Shown here in pieces: positions 46,411 through 59,282 of a stretch of DNA of 63,952 bases. A program made the translations under genes and the position numbers. Position 1 is the first letter of the stretch. Every line of letters starts with the position of its first letter. The DNA comes from Rhizoclosmatium globosum (taxonomy: Eukaryota; Chytridiomycota; Chytridiomycetes; Chytridiales; Chytriomycetaceae). Below the pieces are notes generated by a model, which had not been told where the DNA came from, searched no databases, and was given only the letters and a program-made list of their open reading frames with translations. Where the stretch lies: NCBI GenBank assembly GCA_002104985.1, contig MCGO01000214.1, positions 1-63,952 on the forward strand. The letters are read 5' to 3'.

Positions 46411-47048
46411 ATGGGTTCCAGAGTCACAGTGCAGGACCTCCTGCCAGTCATCGATGCCACCTCCTCCGCCATCCCAGAACTCGACTTGACCGCGACAGGA
46501 ATCCCCGGATTTCTCTCCATCTACGCCCAGACGCGAATGCGAATCGTGCATGCAGTCGTTGACAAATGGAATCGTGCGATAGATCTATTTTGCGACCTTA
46601 CTCCACCCCCACTACCTGTATTGATGGACAATGGCACAGGTGCAGAGCATGTTCGTAGCATTGCGAGTATCCATAAGGGTCATTTGCATTATTTGCTCAA
46701 GACATTGACACTCTTTGAGTATAAAGCCATTTGATTATTCGGTTTCATGCGAGTTTGATTGCCCGAGTAAATCAGCATGGAAGTGGAGATGGTGTTAGTG
46801 GAGGAGGAGGACGAGGTGGTGGTGGAAATGAAAGGTATAGTTTGTTGTTGTGGAGGGGTGAAGCTGGACTTTAACAATCTTTTCAATTCAGGCATGCACC
46901 ATTTGTGACACGTGCGTTGGAACAGAGTTTTTCCAATGATCAATTTGTATCGAGGCAGGAAAGGGACCGGTTGCATGCAATCACAGGATTGAGTCCAGCC
47001 CAGATCATGGTATGGTTCACCAACAAGCGGCGCCGTGTAGTTCGATGA
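46411..47048 (+). CDS. Homeodomain protein
   Basis: Exon 1 starts MGSRVTVQDLLPVIDATSSA and is helical (IYAQTRMRIVHAVVDKWNRAI). A short intron (about 46718-46752) leads to a Gly-rich linker (GDGVSGGGGRGGGGN), and a second intron (about 46838-46891) to the homeodomain: HAPFVTRALEQSF, then RLHAITGLSPAQIMVWF with NKRRR at the end of the recognition helix. The protein ends right after the homeodomain. WFTNKRRR is close to fungal mating-type-like and TALE homeodomains, but the class is not certain. A nuclear transcription factor; targets unknown. Confidence 0.75.
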
Positions 47049-47206
47049 ATTAATAAGTTTTATTATATTATTTTGAAGTTCAGTAAAATTAAAATGTTAG
47101 TTCTACTGATTAAAGAAGAGAAAGAGGGCGGCAGGATTCGACTCCCTTTCTCTCGAAAGCCAAGAAGGCCGAACCAACCACCAACCAACCACCAACCAAC
47201 CAACCA

Positions 47207-50200
47207 ATGCCCGAAGCAACTGCCTCCGAGGCCGCGACACCGTCTTCGGAACAAGTCGGAGCCACAGCCGTTGTTCGGACATGTGCATCGTGTTCGCTTC
47301 CAGTTGGCGGACAAAGTGTGCGTGCGCAGAATCTGTTGTACCACTTTGAGTGTTTCAAGTGCACGGTTTGTTGCTGTTGTTTTGCTATTAAAACTACTTG
47401 TAACCACCTCTGAACCACGTTTAAAGGACTGCGGAGTCCCTGTCGCAGACAAGTTCTTCCCTCTGTGGTCCGCCGACGATCCAACCCGCGCGAACCCGCC
47501 AAAGCTCTACTGCGAGAAACACTACTTTGCATTGCACGGCCTTCTGTGCGACAAGTGCGGCCTGGCCCTGCGCGGTCCTCACATCAACGCAATTGGGAAG
47601 AAGTTCCATTTGGAGCACTTTGGTTGCAACGTCTGCACAAAGGTCTTTCGCCAGCACGACTCGTATTATGAAAGGGAAGGGAAGGTGTGTTTTGTTGACT
47701 CGCTCTCTTGTGGAATTCGAATTTGGTTTTGGTTGATGGGCGGGTTGGGTCCCTGGGTGGCTCCCACGAGAAGGTGCTTGCGTTGAGTGTGATCAGCATG
47801 TTTGCAATCATGAGATGGATTGCTTGATTCGTAGTTGCTAGTATTAAGAAAACGAAAATGGTATGGAGGAACAGTGCAGGACGCGGACTGTTACGGGCAT
47901 GGGCGAACACCAAAATGGATCATCAGTGCGACGACTGCCAGCACCCTTAAACGTCAAATCTCGTTATCCCTTCAATCTCACAAACGGCGGATCAACAAAA
48001 ACTGAAAATGAACATAGGTGTACTGCCAATTCCACTACTCAGTCCTCTTTGCCTCTAAATGCGGTGGTTGTCAAACAGCCGTTCTCAAAAAGTTTGTGGA
48101 AATGAAGAAGGAAGGAGTCGTGTATCAATGGCATCCACAGTGTTACATGATCTACAAGGTAAGCACCTTAATACCCAGCTGCAAACCCCAATTCATCACA
48201 TCAACCCTATTAAAAATCACAGCTCTGGAACGTAAAACCAAATTTCCAACACGGCGACACAACACTGGACGAAACCAATCCCGATGGTGAGGGCATTGTT
48301 ATCTCTTCCTCCTCCCCAGAGACCAACCTTGACCAACAACAACGATTGTCTTACACTCCTTCCTCCTCCCACATCAAACACCTTCGCTCTCCATCTATAC
48401 GTACAACTACAGCCGAAGTAAACCGTCAAACTGTGACTCTCTCAAAAGTCGACAAGATTATTTCTGTGCTTTCTACTTTCGAGGAATCAACTGCCAATTG
48501 TATTGGTGATATGATGTCGCATTACACGTCTCGGTCGTATGCTGAAGTATGTTTGGATGGACACCGGTTCATTGAATATGTTGATGTTGTGTTCAACGGT
48601 TTGGAAAAAATTGACATGGACCTTGTGAATGCGGGAGCAAGAGCGAATGTTGATGAAGAACGAGGTCTGCTGGTTAATAGAAAAGAACCACGTCAACTTG
48701 CGAAGCGGATCGTTTACTTCTTTTCGATTTGAGTAACGCAGATGGGAGTGAAGCCAATAAGGAGGAATTGAAAGCAGACATGATCAACTTGATGGCAAGT
48801 TTGGCGACCACACTCAAGAGTCTGTTGAGACTCGCTTTGAATGGAGCTCTTAGAATGGTTTGTCTTTGTAGTTCGTCCAAAAAAAGGTCCAACTGACAAA
48901 CCAAACACATAGGAACGTCAATATGGATCTGAGACTTCCATTTTGGACTTTTTGAATCTCTTGACAAACTTGGAGAAGTCGACGCAGGACTCGTCGCTTT
49001 CGATGGTGGAGACGTTTGCGGCTATGATGACTTCTGGAAATAACCGTACGGACATCTGTATAAAATGCCACAAGTCAGTAGAAGATGCGTGTTACAAACC
49101 AACGAACGATTCGTTCTGTTGGCATGCCGAACGTACACTTTCCTGTTTCACTTGTTCCGTGTGCAGCAAGTACCTCGGCGAAGAAAACGTAACAACTGTC
49201 GTCGAAGATTCAACAGGCTTCTTTTTGTCAGGAACACGCGTCTCAAGTCAAAGGATCTGGCACAGTTGGAATGAAGCGTCTAACCCAACTCCAACAATTC
49301 TCATTCCTCCTGCACTGTTCCCTCGGCCGCCTTTATTCCCTCCTCCACGCCCAAGCCCCTTTCGTCCTGCCAGTTGAACCACCCACCTCCGAAACCGGTC
49401 TTTCTGACCGTGCCGCGAGCCAGAGCAACCAAAGTCTCGTCCGCAATACTCAAGCCCCTGTAACCCCACCTGACGAGTCCACGCTCCTATCTGAAGACGA
49501 GCAACACAACGACCCACAGATCCAACAAGAGTTTCAACGCCTCCCGCCCGTCCAGAACCCATCCATCCGCGAGAACCAATACATTGTCGACAGTTCCCGT
49601 GTCTTGAGCGAGCAAAGTGCGCTCGCGAAAGTCGCCATAAGAAGGAAGCCGTTGCGCTCTTGGAAGGTCTTTTGAAGCGGAAGTTACCTGAACTCGCGAT
49701 GGAAAGCGACAGCAAGACGTCTGTGTGGAGTCGATTCATGCCCAAGAAGGCACCTGGAGTTGGTGTTGGTCCTTTGGGAAGGAAGCAGGAAGTGAAGGGG
49801 ACATTTGGTGTCCCACTTGCGACGTTGGTTTCGACACAGGGAGCGCAGAGTACGACTTTGCAAGGGAATTATTCTGTGAGGATACCGAGGGTTGTTGAGT
49901 TGTGTCTGTCGGCTTTGTATGCCATGGATTTGAGTTCAGAAGGCGTGTTTAGAAAGAATGGAAACATTCGTCGGTTGAAGGAGACTGCGGAACAATTTGA
50001 CGCGAACCCGGCGTTGGACCGTTTGGACGAGGATAATGTGATTCAAGTGCTGCCTTGCTGAAAAAGTTCTTACGGGATTTGCCGGACCCGCTTTGACCTT
50101 CAAACTGCATTTCCTCTTTGTCGCGTCTCAAAGTGAGTGCTTTTTTTGAGACTTTATGCGCTAACCATATTCCGTTTCTTACATTGCTTCTGTGCGCAGA

Positions 50201-50566
50201 TTTTGAGGACCATGAAACACGGAAAAGGCATTACACCTCGCAATGTGTCTCCTCCCAAACCCAACCTCGACCTGCTTCAAGTTCTCCTGCAGTTCTTGCG
50301 TGATGTGGCTGTGCATAAGGATACCAACAAAATGGACATTCCAAATTTGGCGACAGTTATGACACCCAATATTTTGTATGGAAAAAGCAAGAATCCTAGC
50401 GATGATCAGCCGTTCTTGTGTATTCGAGCGGTGCAGATGTTGATTGTGTATCAAGATGAGTTTAGGATGGTGAGTGATCTGTTTTGTGCTCTTTTTAATG
50501 TTTGATGTTAATGGTGTTGTTGGTTTATAGGTTCCGGATCAAATTAATATCCCTCAAGACCCATAG
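47207..50566 (+). CDS. LIM-domain Rho GTPase-activating protein (Lrg1/Rga-like), with frame breaks
   Basis: LIM1 begins CASCSLPVGGQSVRAQ and continues CTDCGVPVADKFFPL; LIM2 has CDKCGLALRGPHIN and CNVCTKVF; LIM3 has CGGCQTAVLKKFVE. After a helical middle (VDKIISVLSTFEESTAN) another zinc pair occurs (CIKCHKSVEDACYKP, CFTCSVCSKYLGE). The RhoGAP domain follows: FGVPLATLV, RIPRVVELCLSAL, the arginine finger in SEGVFRKNGNIRRLK, FLRDLPDPL and MTPNILYGK. It should switch off Rho or Rac GTPases at the cortex, possibly the two Rac proteins encoded in this window. Missing bases are inferred near 48722, 49228, 49640, 50048 and 50092. The last exon encodes VPDQINIPQDP. Confidence 0.85.
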
Positions 50567-50741
50567 TTCTATTGTGTTTTTTTGTCGTTTCTTTTCTTTT
50601 GCATTTATTTCTCTTTCTGGGTAGTATTGTTTACGATGTTCCATATAAACTGCCTCTGTTATCACCCCAAATAGCTCTCTCAAATTGAATCAACCAGAAC
50701 ATTTATTTATAGAATAATAATAAGATAGAAAATAGATAGTC

Positions 50742-52251
50742 TCATTCATCATCACTCCACTCCATCCCATCCCAAACCGTCGTAAATACCTGCATCTCCA
50801 ACACTTTCATATCTACAAAGTCGCCAGATCCAACTAAACCTCTACCTCGTTCAGCACCATTTTCGTCCCCATAAACACTCAAGCACGAGCTACAAACATC
50901 ATTGTCAACAACAAGATCCCGTTGTCCAAAATAAACGGCTTCCACCATCGACCCCAACGTCGCATACCCTTCCTGTCCCTCCTTGATTGTCAACACCTTC
51001 AAATCCGTCGACGTCGCCGATGGGAACGAGAAGAGAAACGCGTTATGTGATGTATGAAACAAAGAATCTGACGACCACGATTTATCCGTATACCCACCGA
51101 CAACTGCCCCTGATTCCAAGTGGACGAGAGTTAGTGTTGGTCCACGCGAGTTACAAGCTGAATGGAACTTTGCGTTGGAAAGGGCGATGGCGGGGCCGCG
51201 TACAACTTCCGTATTGAGATGGGAAGTGTGCGTTGGTGGTGTTGGATGTGGGAGAGGAGAAGCGTTGATTGGGGTTGAGTGAGAAGTGTGCTTGAGAAGA
51301 GGTCTCCCAGAAGCGATGTTCTCCGAGACTTTGCGTCGCTTTTAAGTTTCGAGTAGTGTGCTTCGACACGGGTTCGGGGTTTTGCGTGGAGAGGTATAAG
51401 TGTGGTTCGAGGTGGGTTGTGTATTCTTGGAGGGTGAAGGAGTGGAGGTTGAGGAGGAGGAGGAGGTCTTGGAGGTCTTGTTTTGCGGCGAGTAGGTTCT
51501 CGGAAGGTATTAAAGTGGGTTCGGTGGAGACGAGGGTTTCGGTTGAAGAGGAAGGTGAGCTGTGAACTGAGTGGATCCAAGAGAGACAAAGTAGCCAGAC
51601 GACCAGTGATTCCGAGTTGATTAATGTACATAGATCGCATACTTGGTCGCCGTTAAAAGTACTGAGTATCTGACGAGACTCAAAGCTGTTTGTAGCAAGT
51701 TGGACGTCACGTTTCAGGCAAGCAGATACTTTCACAAATGCTGCCTCTGAGTCCGTAATTCCGTAGTCACCTCCCAGTTCCTTCAGATAAAAAAGAAAAT
51801 CTGCATATTGGACAGCTGAGGCCGGGCTTAACAGTTTGCGCTCAAAATAGGCTGCGCATTGATTCGCAAGTTGTTTGATTCCCAAAAAAGAAGCCAGCCG
51901 GAGCACAGATAATACTGATGAATCCGGAATAGTTGCTTTTGATGTGTATAAAAAGCGGAGAACCAGGAGACATGTCGGAGCGTCGGCCGGAAGCGAAAAG
52001 CGGAAACGGAACATATCCGCCCCTTTCTCATTTCCTTCGTGTTTAGTTGCCAACTGTTGGCGGAACCACTCGCTCTGAAGACTCAAAATAGCTGCATGTC
52101 CAACCAGAGTATCTCCATTTGAGCACTGAATTTGTGTGTCAGCTAGTTGGGAGTTGTTGACAAGGAGCGAAAGATCGACTCCTCCAGATTCCGAGGCTAT
52201 ACAGAACCCTGTTGAAGTGTCCTGGCCGTGGCCTCCATCGCTGATGGCCAT
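50742..52251 (-). CDS. BTB/POZ plus TLDc domain protein
   Basis: The start MAISDGGHGQDTSTG leads to a BTB domain (ADTQIQCSNGDTLVGHAAIL, SEWFRQQL, LLVLRFLYTSK), then a BACK-like helical region with DLCTLINSESLVVWLL. After a frame change near 51220 the other frame reads FHSACNSRGPTLTLVHLESG, then VVGGYTDKSWSSDS, SHNAFLFSFPS and FGQRDLVVDNDV, which are TLDc landmarks. TLDc proteins bind V-ATPase or protect from oxidative stress; BTB suggests Cul3 adaptor use. The junction may be an unseen intron or a sequence error. The end is near TTVWDGMEWSDDE. Confidence 0.75.
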
Positions 52252-52367
52252 TGTGATTGGTGGGAGATTCTTGTCTTAATTTTCCGACACAAGGGCCTCT
52301 TCGGAAAATTGTTTTCGGAATTTTTTCGGACGGATGAAAAGCCATTTAAACCATTCTTTTTTCAGTC

Positions 52368-52607
52368 ATGTCTGTCCACATTGAGACTAACAAATTCCTA
52401 GACATTGATATCAGACTATCAGTGAACCAAAAGAATATCATTCGAAAGAACTTTGGATTCCATTTGGAAGGCAAAGACGATCCATATTTGCAGTTTACAG
52501 AGTGCCAACGAGACGGCGAAAAGGGGCGTCCAGTTTCTAACGTAATTCAAGATGTCATCAGGAAAATAGTCCTTGGAAAGATGATATCATGTAGGAGAAA
52601 GACTTAA
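52368..52607 (+). pseudogene. Orphan C-terminal fragment of an ankyrin-TRP channel
   Basis: Starts MSVHIETNKFLDIDIRLSVN. It aligns with the cytosolic tail of the channels downstream: YLQFTECQRDGEKGRP here against YIQFTERREQDAKERP at 63170. It has no ankyrin repeats or membrane segments, and none are found upstream. Most likely debris of an unequal crossover in the channel array; a small expressed protein is possible. Confidence 0.6.
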
Positions 52608-52791
52608 AACACCAGCGAAGATGGAAGACAGAATTTAAGATTCTGTTTGCTCCACTGAATTATAATGTCGTTGCGACTAAAAAGAAACAAGCATGAGTAA
52701 ATATAAGAGATCTTTGGACTTTCGTGACTGTTTTCTTGGCAAGCTCTTAAATTCTAGAAAAACCCAGGCAACTACACCTCATAGCTTTACT

Positions 52792-55110
52792 ATGGCTTCA
52801 ACCCTGGTTCGCATTGACTCTGCCGCAAAGTCTGAAAAACTGTTGTCATGGCAGCGAGCTGGAGCGCTTCAACAAGACGAAGTGTTCAACATTCATCCAA
52901 TGTGAGCCAAAACGCCAAGGCAGTGTGGTGAAGTAAGAGCATCTCACGATATCACACATTCAGGTGGAAAGCGATCCACGAAGGTAACTGGAAGGAAATC
53001 AAAGCACTTACAACCCTTCTTGTGCCTGATCCACAGACTGGCGAACCCGTTCGGCAAGGTTTATTACGGGGAGTTGAAGGCGAAACTGTCCTCCACGCCG
53101 CTATTCTCCTTCGTCGCCCTTACGAAATTGTCGAGAATTTAGTGAAGACGTTTCCAGAACTCGTTAATGAGCCTTATGCTGGCGATAAGTATTTGGGTGA
53201 GACAGCGCTGCACCTTGCTGTGGTACAAACATGCAATGAAACCTTCAATGATCCAAATGTTCCTAACGTTGTGAAGCTTTTGATCGAACATGGGTAATGC
53301 GCTGATTGGTGTAAATTGGATATCGACTAAATCATTCTTTCAAAGAGCACTTACCGACGTTTCCAAGGCCCGAGGACGAGAATTCGATTTTCTCAAGAAT
53401 GGATCACTTTGTTACTATGGTCAAACAGTGCTTCACTTTGCCTGTATGACTGGGAAGGCGAATATTGTCGAATACCTTATCGACAATAATGCTGATGTGA
53501 ATGAAGTGACAGAGTTGACTGGAAACAACGTCCTTCATTTGTTGGCACAAGCGAAAGGAATGGAAACTCAAACATTCAAGAGAATCTTTCAACTTCTCAA
53601 AACCAGAGACCCAACCATGCTACAACAAAAAAATAACAAAATGGATGATGAAAAGCATCCAGGCGATATGACACCGTTTGAGCTGGGTGTTTTTGAGCAA
53701 AATGCGAATATCCTTGAAGGAATCAAGCAAATACTTTGGGATGTATGTTCACCCAGTCATCTTTTTCACTTCTAATTTTAATCCAAAAAGTTCGACAAAA
53801 CGGTTCAATACTTGGTCCCTCTGAACGAACTTGACCCACTTCTTCGGTCAAATCAAGACGACAAATTGAGTTTGATTGAACTCGCAGTCAAGAACAATGA
53901 CAAGGATATCCTTTCTCATCCAGTTATCGATACAATCCTCAAATGGAAATGGAAGATGTACGCCCAGTATATTTTCCTCGGACGTTTCCTCGTAACGTTC
54001 TTCCTTGTCGCCGTAGTGTATACTCCCGTAATTTCGTTGCAACCAAGCAATTATGACCAACGACGGGGATATGGCAATTTTACGGATGGCTGGGAAGTTT
54101 TCCGGTTGATTTGGGAGCTTTTGGCTGTCTTTGGGGCACTAATCCTCTTATTCTGGACCGCTTTCAACGATGCAGTGATCAAGAGTTGGAAAGTGTTAAA
54201 TGAGCTAAATCGCTGGGAGTACATCAACAGATGGGCTTTCAGTCTCTTTATTCTTTCGATCCCATTGACGCGAGTTCTTGGTCAGATTCCAGGGGTAAAT
54301 GAAACTGCGCTGCTCAATGCGGAAAACGTTTTGTTCACGTTTGGAGCAATTGCGGGTTGGATTTATTTGCTTGACTTCGCCAAAGGATCTGAACACATTG
54401 GGCCTCTTATTGTGGTTGTTTGGAAAATTGTTACTAGGGACTTACTTCAATGGCTCTGGATTTTCATTCCGGTGTGTATGGGCTTTGCATCCGGCTTTTT
54501 CTTGCAGATGCAGGATGTTCCTATCGAGACAAGCTCGGTTAAAGATTGGGATCAGTTTATCGGAGCTGCAGTATGGACTGTGCGTTTCTTGTTTGGTCAA
54601 GCAGCATATGATGACTTCAGAGCCGCCAAAATGCCTTGGTTCACGTATACAATGTTTATTATTTATGGTTTTATCGCTGTGATTCTCCTGGTAAATGTTT
54701 TGATTGGTAAGGTTGTTGATACCTTCACAAACGTGAATGCAGACTCGGAACGCGTTTGGAGAGTCGAGCTTGGAGCTCTTATTATGAGCATTGATATGCA
54801 TTTAAGCAGCAAAGCCAAACAACGCTATCGAGAAAATTTTGGTTTGACTTCAATGGCTGCAGGTCGCGAAGGAATCAGATACTTTCAGTTTACAGAACAT
54901 TGTGTTAAATTTAGAAACGGAGAAAGCACGGTGATGGAAGTACTTGTGAAAAGGGATTTGAAAGATGATGGAAGTGTTGACGAACGAGTTTGGAAGGCAA
55001 AAGAGTTGCAGAACTGGCACGATTTCAGAGCCGGATTCTTTGAGATTTTGAAGAGAGTCATGTGGGGAGAGTCTCTGATTGGACTCGCGGACGATAAAAG
55101 AAAGTGGTAG
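52792..55110 (+). CDS. Ankyrin-repeat TRPV-like cation channel 1
   Basis: The ATG giving MASTLVRIDSA is chosen because channel 2 starts with a similar MDSTLVQ; an in-frame ATG also exists at 52693. Three introns are seen (about 52902-52963, 53295-53346 and 53742-53790). Ankyrin repeats: EGETVLHAAILLRRPYEI, LGETALHLAVVQ, YGQTVLHFACMTG and GNNVLHLLAQAKG. Then LDPLL and SLIELAVKNNDKDIL lead into six hydrophobic segments starting YIFLGRFLVTFFLVAVVYT. The pore region lies around WTVRFLFGQAAYDDF, and S6 is FIAVILLVNVLIGKVVDTF, followed by a TRP-type helix with RVWRVELGAL. A Ca2+-permeable sensory channel is inferred. Confidence 0.85.
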
Positions 55111-55324
55111 CTATTAATTTAAGGTTGTAGCTCCTATAACTTCTGACCTCATATGTTATGCTTAGAATATATTGAATTTTATCTCCCATTACTTTGAAAT
55201 AATTAAATTTTACTTTATCTAATCAGGTTTTCCTTCACGCTTCGTTGAAGTATTTTTAACCATGCTTGGCGTGGTCGCCTTGGCGTTTTTTCTTTAATCT
55301 GTAGAACACTTTTGACCTCATCCA

Positions 55325-57987
55325 ATGCACCTCGGCCTTGTCCTAGCTGCCACAACCGCAGTAGCCTTCACTGTTCCGATTTCTCGACCAAGTAGAAATG
55401 CGAGCCTTCCCGCGCTGATGCAGCAGGCTTTGGATCGCTACTCACTCAATGCAACTACTTTTAAGCGCGATGCCACGCTCGTTAACGCGTTTGACCAGCT
55501 GTACACGGTCCCTGTATTCTTTGGATCATCGATGAATCCACTTCCACTGTCGCTTGAAGTTGGTTCTATTGATACGTGGGTGCGTGGAACTCAATGTACT
55601 TCAAACGACAACTCGTGTGGCGGCTCTCTTCCTGCTGTGGATCCATCATCTTCTTTGTTCCAAAGCACTGGATCTAGTTGGTCTGTGGACTTTGGACCTG
55701 GTGTGAATGGGCAAGGAACTGTGTTCAAAGGCCCAGTCTCCGTTGCTTCCCTTGCTACTTCGATCCAGTTCGGAATTGCAACCTCGCTGAATGGGTTCTC
55801 AAATCAAGAAGCGGGTCTACTTGGTCTGTCACCAACTGGTGATTTTGTTACTGGTTCTGGCATCAACTCGTTTGCCATCTACTTGGGTTCTAATGCAGAC
55901 GGTGATGGAGGCCTCTTGTCAATTGACAAAGTTGATAATACCAAGTATCAAGGTGGTTTGCAATACAGTAAGTCGACCCACTTAAAGTGTCAGTGTTCTA
56001 CCAAACTCTTAAATTTATTTGTAGTACCCCTCACTTCCCGAGACGCCTATTCCTTTTCACCAAAGGGAAGCTTTATTGTTAATGGCCTGACAATTTCTAT
56101 GAATGGTCAAACCGCTCTGGCCGACACCGGAACTGCCTTCTTGCTTGTCCCCAACGCCATAGCCGACCAACTCAACCAAGCAATTGGAAGCTCCGGTTAC
56201 AACTTGCAAACCGCTCTATACCCAATTGACTGCAACATTGCTGAAACGGGTCCAACAATCACTGTTCAATTGGGTTCTGCCTCAATTCAGCTCTTCCCTC
56301 GTCACTACGTTATTACAAACAACGATGGCACATGTTTCTCTGGTATCTCGCAAATTGGTTCTATTGGTCAAAATGTTGTTGATTACGTATTTGGTGATCC
56401 ATTCTTGAGAGCTGCTTACTCTGTCTATGACATTAAAAACAACCAACTTGGTTTGGCCCAAGCTGTTCACCCTACTGTAGCTCCTGGTCCTTCCGGAAAT
56501 CTTCAAATTCGTTGCGGAACTGATTGTAAGTCATTGGTTTATGGAGGGTTCTCAATTATGAGACTATAACTCAAATTTACGTTAGGGACAAACGCTAATG
56601 GAAAGTGTGGAACGCTATGTTCCACAGATGGGGACTGTCCCAGCGGAGAGCAATGCTTCGCCGATATGACAAATCTTGACGTCTGTGCCGCTCCAAAACC
56701 TCCACCACCGGCTCCACTCAAAACAATCGATGACTGGAGTGACTGCACAATTGGTGATACTTGTTCAAGCCTTGGTTTCGCGTGTTGTATCGCTCCGGCC
56801 GATTCAAATATTGGGAAAACAACGTGTCGTCCTTTTAACGATTGTACCTTTACTCCACCTCCACCGCAAGCTCCTTCCAGCCTTGTTGTCTTACCAGACT
56901 TGTACTTTGCGGGGCCATGGTTGAGTCAAGCTTATACTTCGCTTGCTGACTGTCCAGCATTGTGTTTGGCGACTCCAGGATGTGCTGGTGCCGATTTCTC
57001 ATACGGAAAAGACGGACTCTGTACACTGCAAACCTCAATGAACGGCGGAAAATGGGTTGACTACTCTGCTACTACCTTCATTCCTGCTGGAACCGGGACC
57101 TTGCAAGGCGTTGATTACCAAGGCAACGATATTGGGTACGCGGACGCATCTACAGCAGAGGAATGTCGTGCGAAGTGTGCAGCAAATTTCAAGTGTGTCG
57201 CAGCTGTCTTTGTTGCCAGTAGTAACACTTGCTGGCTCAAGAGTGAGCTCAGAAACGCGGCGAGAAACGACGACCTTACTCTTGTGGCCGTTCGTTCTAT
57301 TAATTGGGTTGCGTTGGGGGGAGTTTATTCGGCTGGCTTTGAAATTAGCATCGATTCTGATACGTCTAACGCTGACTGCGCTGCAAAGTGTCAGAACACG
57401 CCATCATGTGTTATGGCGACGTATTCCTTCAGCAAGGGGAATTGCGCGCTTCAAAAGTCCAGCATTGGTGTTGGCAAGTGGATTGATCCCAGCGGCGTTG
57501 TGTACCTTCCTAGTGGAACGGGTCAATTTATTGGGATCGATTTTGTCGGAAACGATATCTCTGGTCTTGCTGTTGGTAGTGCGGAGGATTGTAGAAACCG
57601 TTGCACAGATGTTCAAGCATGCATTGCGGGAATTTTCTACAAATCAAGCAAGTACTGCACGTTGAAAAGCGCTTTGACAAGTCCAAGATACAACGATGAT
57701 GCCACAATTGTGATCCCGAAAATCATTCTTCCAAGAACTCCAAAAACCACAACTACCACAACAACGACCAGCTCGACCACCAGCTCGACCACCAGAACAA
57801 CCACCAGAACAACCACCAGAACGACAACCACCACTAGAACTACAAGTACTAGTTCTACTACTCGCACTACAAGAACTTCGACAACTACAACTGGTAAGCC
57901 ACAACACTTCGCCCTGTTTTTGCTTCTGCTATGACTGATGATTTGTGTCCAGGTTGCAGCTGCGTTTGTCCAAGAGATTCTCTCTAG
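55325..57987 (+). CDS. Secreted A1 aspartic-protease-like protein fused to PAN/apple repeats and a Thr-rich tail
   Basis: A signal peptide (MHLGLVLAATTAVAFTVP), a short pro-like region, then an A1 fold: VPVFFGSSMNPLPLSLEVGS with IDTWV in place of the usual DTGSSDLWV, and a second motif ALADTGTAFLLVP with DTG intact. VFGDPFLRAAYSVYD matches the A1 C-terminal lobe. Introns about 55969-56024 and 56528-56585 join CGTD to a Cys-rich module (GKCGTLCSTDGDC, EQCFADM). About four Cys-rich PAN/apple-like repeats follow (for example AEECRAKCAANFKCVAAVF). A (T/S/R)n mucin-like stretch (57733-57894) ends, after a last intron, in CSCVCPRDSL. Likely a cell-wall or extracellular adhesin-like protein. Confidence 0.82.
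57733..57894 (+). repeat. Low-complexity Thr/Ser/Arg-coding repeat
   Basis: Tandem ACC/ACA/ACT-rich codons encode runs such as TTTTTTTTSSTTSSTTRTTT. The repeat RTTT unit recurs several times. Probably O-glycosylated. Confidence 0.85.
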
Positions 57988-58346
57988 ACTCTAACCTCAT
58001 CTCCTTTTTCATAGAGCCTCAATGCTTATATGCAGTGCTATTAAATAAAAGCTACATACCCTTATCACCCATCACGACATTCCGTAGTAAGTAGTTCTTT
58101 CATAAGAATAACATAGCTGGTTTACGCAGCAGGATCTGAATCGCAGAAAATGGCAATAACTTCTGAATTGAAGGCCAAACTATAAAAATGGTACAATTTT
58201 TTCTGACCTCCGCACTTTTCGGAAATTTGATTCACCGAAATTGTGCGGAGGCTTTCAAAATTCGCCTTTTGATTACAAAGTCCCTTCTATCCTGATCCTC
58301 GGCAAGCAACTCTTACCCAATCACACACCCTCAACGTGATCATACG
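57988..58346. other. Intergenic, no gene seen
   Basis: About 360 bases. A word of the type TTTCGGAAATTTGATTCACCGAAA near 58218 is a loose inverted repeat. Nothing else is visible. Confidence 0.4.
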
Positions 58347-59282
58347 ATGAAGCAACGCACAACCTTGACCAATCTTCCTTCAGAACTAGTTCAATCCATC
58401 TTCAACAACCTTGACCCAACCCAAGCTCTCAAATTCCGTCGCCTCTGCAAATACATCCACCGATGCGTATCCGATCCGTTCTTCATATGGACAAACATGA
58501 TACGCTTCGTGGATGTCACGGAGATAGTGCATCAGTCAAAGAACAGGCTTTGGCTGAACGGAACACTCTCTCCCTACAACATAAACTGGTTCCAATGGCC
58601 CGAGACTCATCAATGCATATACGCGTATACAAGGTTTCGTAACGTGCAACGCATCCTTTGGTCAGATTGTGGGATCCAGGGGTCGATTCCATCTGCGATA
58701 GGGTTCCTTGATCAGTTACAGTGGCTCGATTTGGAAAACAACGGGTTGGAAGGTCCAATACCACGTGAGATTGGGTGTCTCGTGAATTTGGTTGAATTTA
58801 CGGTTTCAAGAAACCGACTGACGGGGAGTATACCAAACGAGATTGGATACCTGGTTAAATTGAAGGTGCTTTCGGTGCATCATAATGAGTTGAGTGGAGG
58901 CATTCCGGACGAGATTGGGTTGTGTGTTGAGTTGGAGTATCTTGCGGCAGGGTTCAATGCGTTGACTGGTAAGTGCTTTACTTTTCTTGTGGGCAAATTT
59001 TGAGGGCTTTTTTGAGAGGGAGAGGGATGGTTTTGTTCTTGCTTACATTGGATAGGGAGCATTCCTGCTACTATTGGACATCTACAAAAGCTGCAAGTGT
59101 TGGCTCTGGAGAACAATCAATTGAATGGTAGTATTCCACGGGAAATTAGTAATTTGGTATCGCTTTGCTACCTCACACTGGAGATGAATTGCTTTGTTGG
59201 AACGATACCGCGGCAAGAATTGGACTCACTGAAACGTTTGCGAGTTGTTTTGCTGGATGGAAATCAGTTCAGTAACGTTTAA
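58347..59282 (+). CDS. F-box-like plus plant-type leucine-rich repeat protein (paralogue 4)
   Basis: LTNLPSELVQSIFNNLDPTQ and FRRLCKYIHRC give the F-box-like start; WFQWPETHQCIYAY is the spacer. Seven or so LRRs follow (GSIPSAIGFLDQLQWLDLEN and similar). A single intron (about 58969-59055) splits one repeat between ALTG and SIPATIGHL. It ends at TAA 59280-59282. It is closest to the next gene (59706), with the intron at the same codon, so the two are a local duplication. Confidence 0.85.

Noticed and set aside
57637..57907. Val-rich and Cys/Ser-rich minus-strand frames
   Set aside because: Antisense translation of the Thr-coding repeat.
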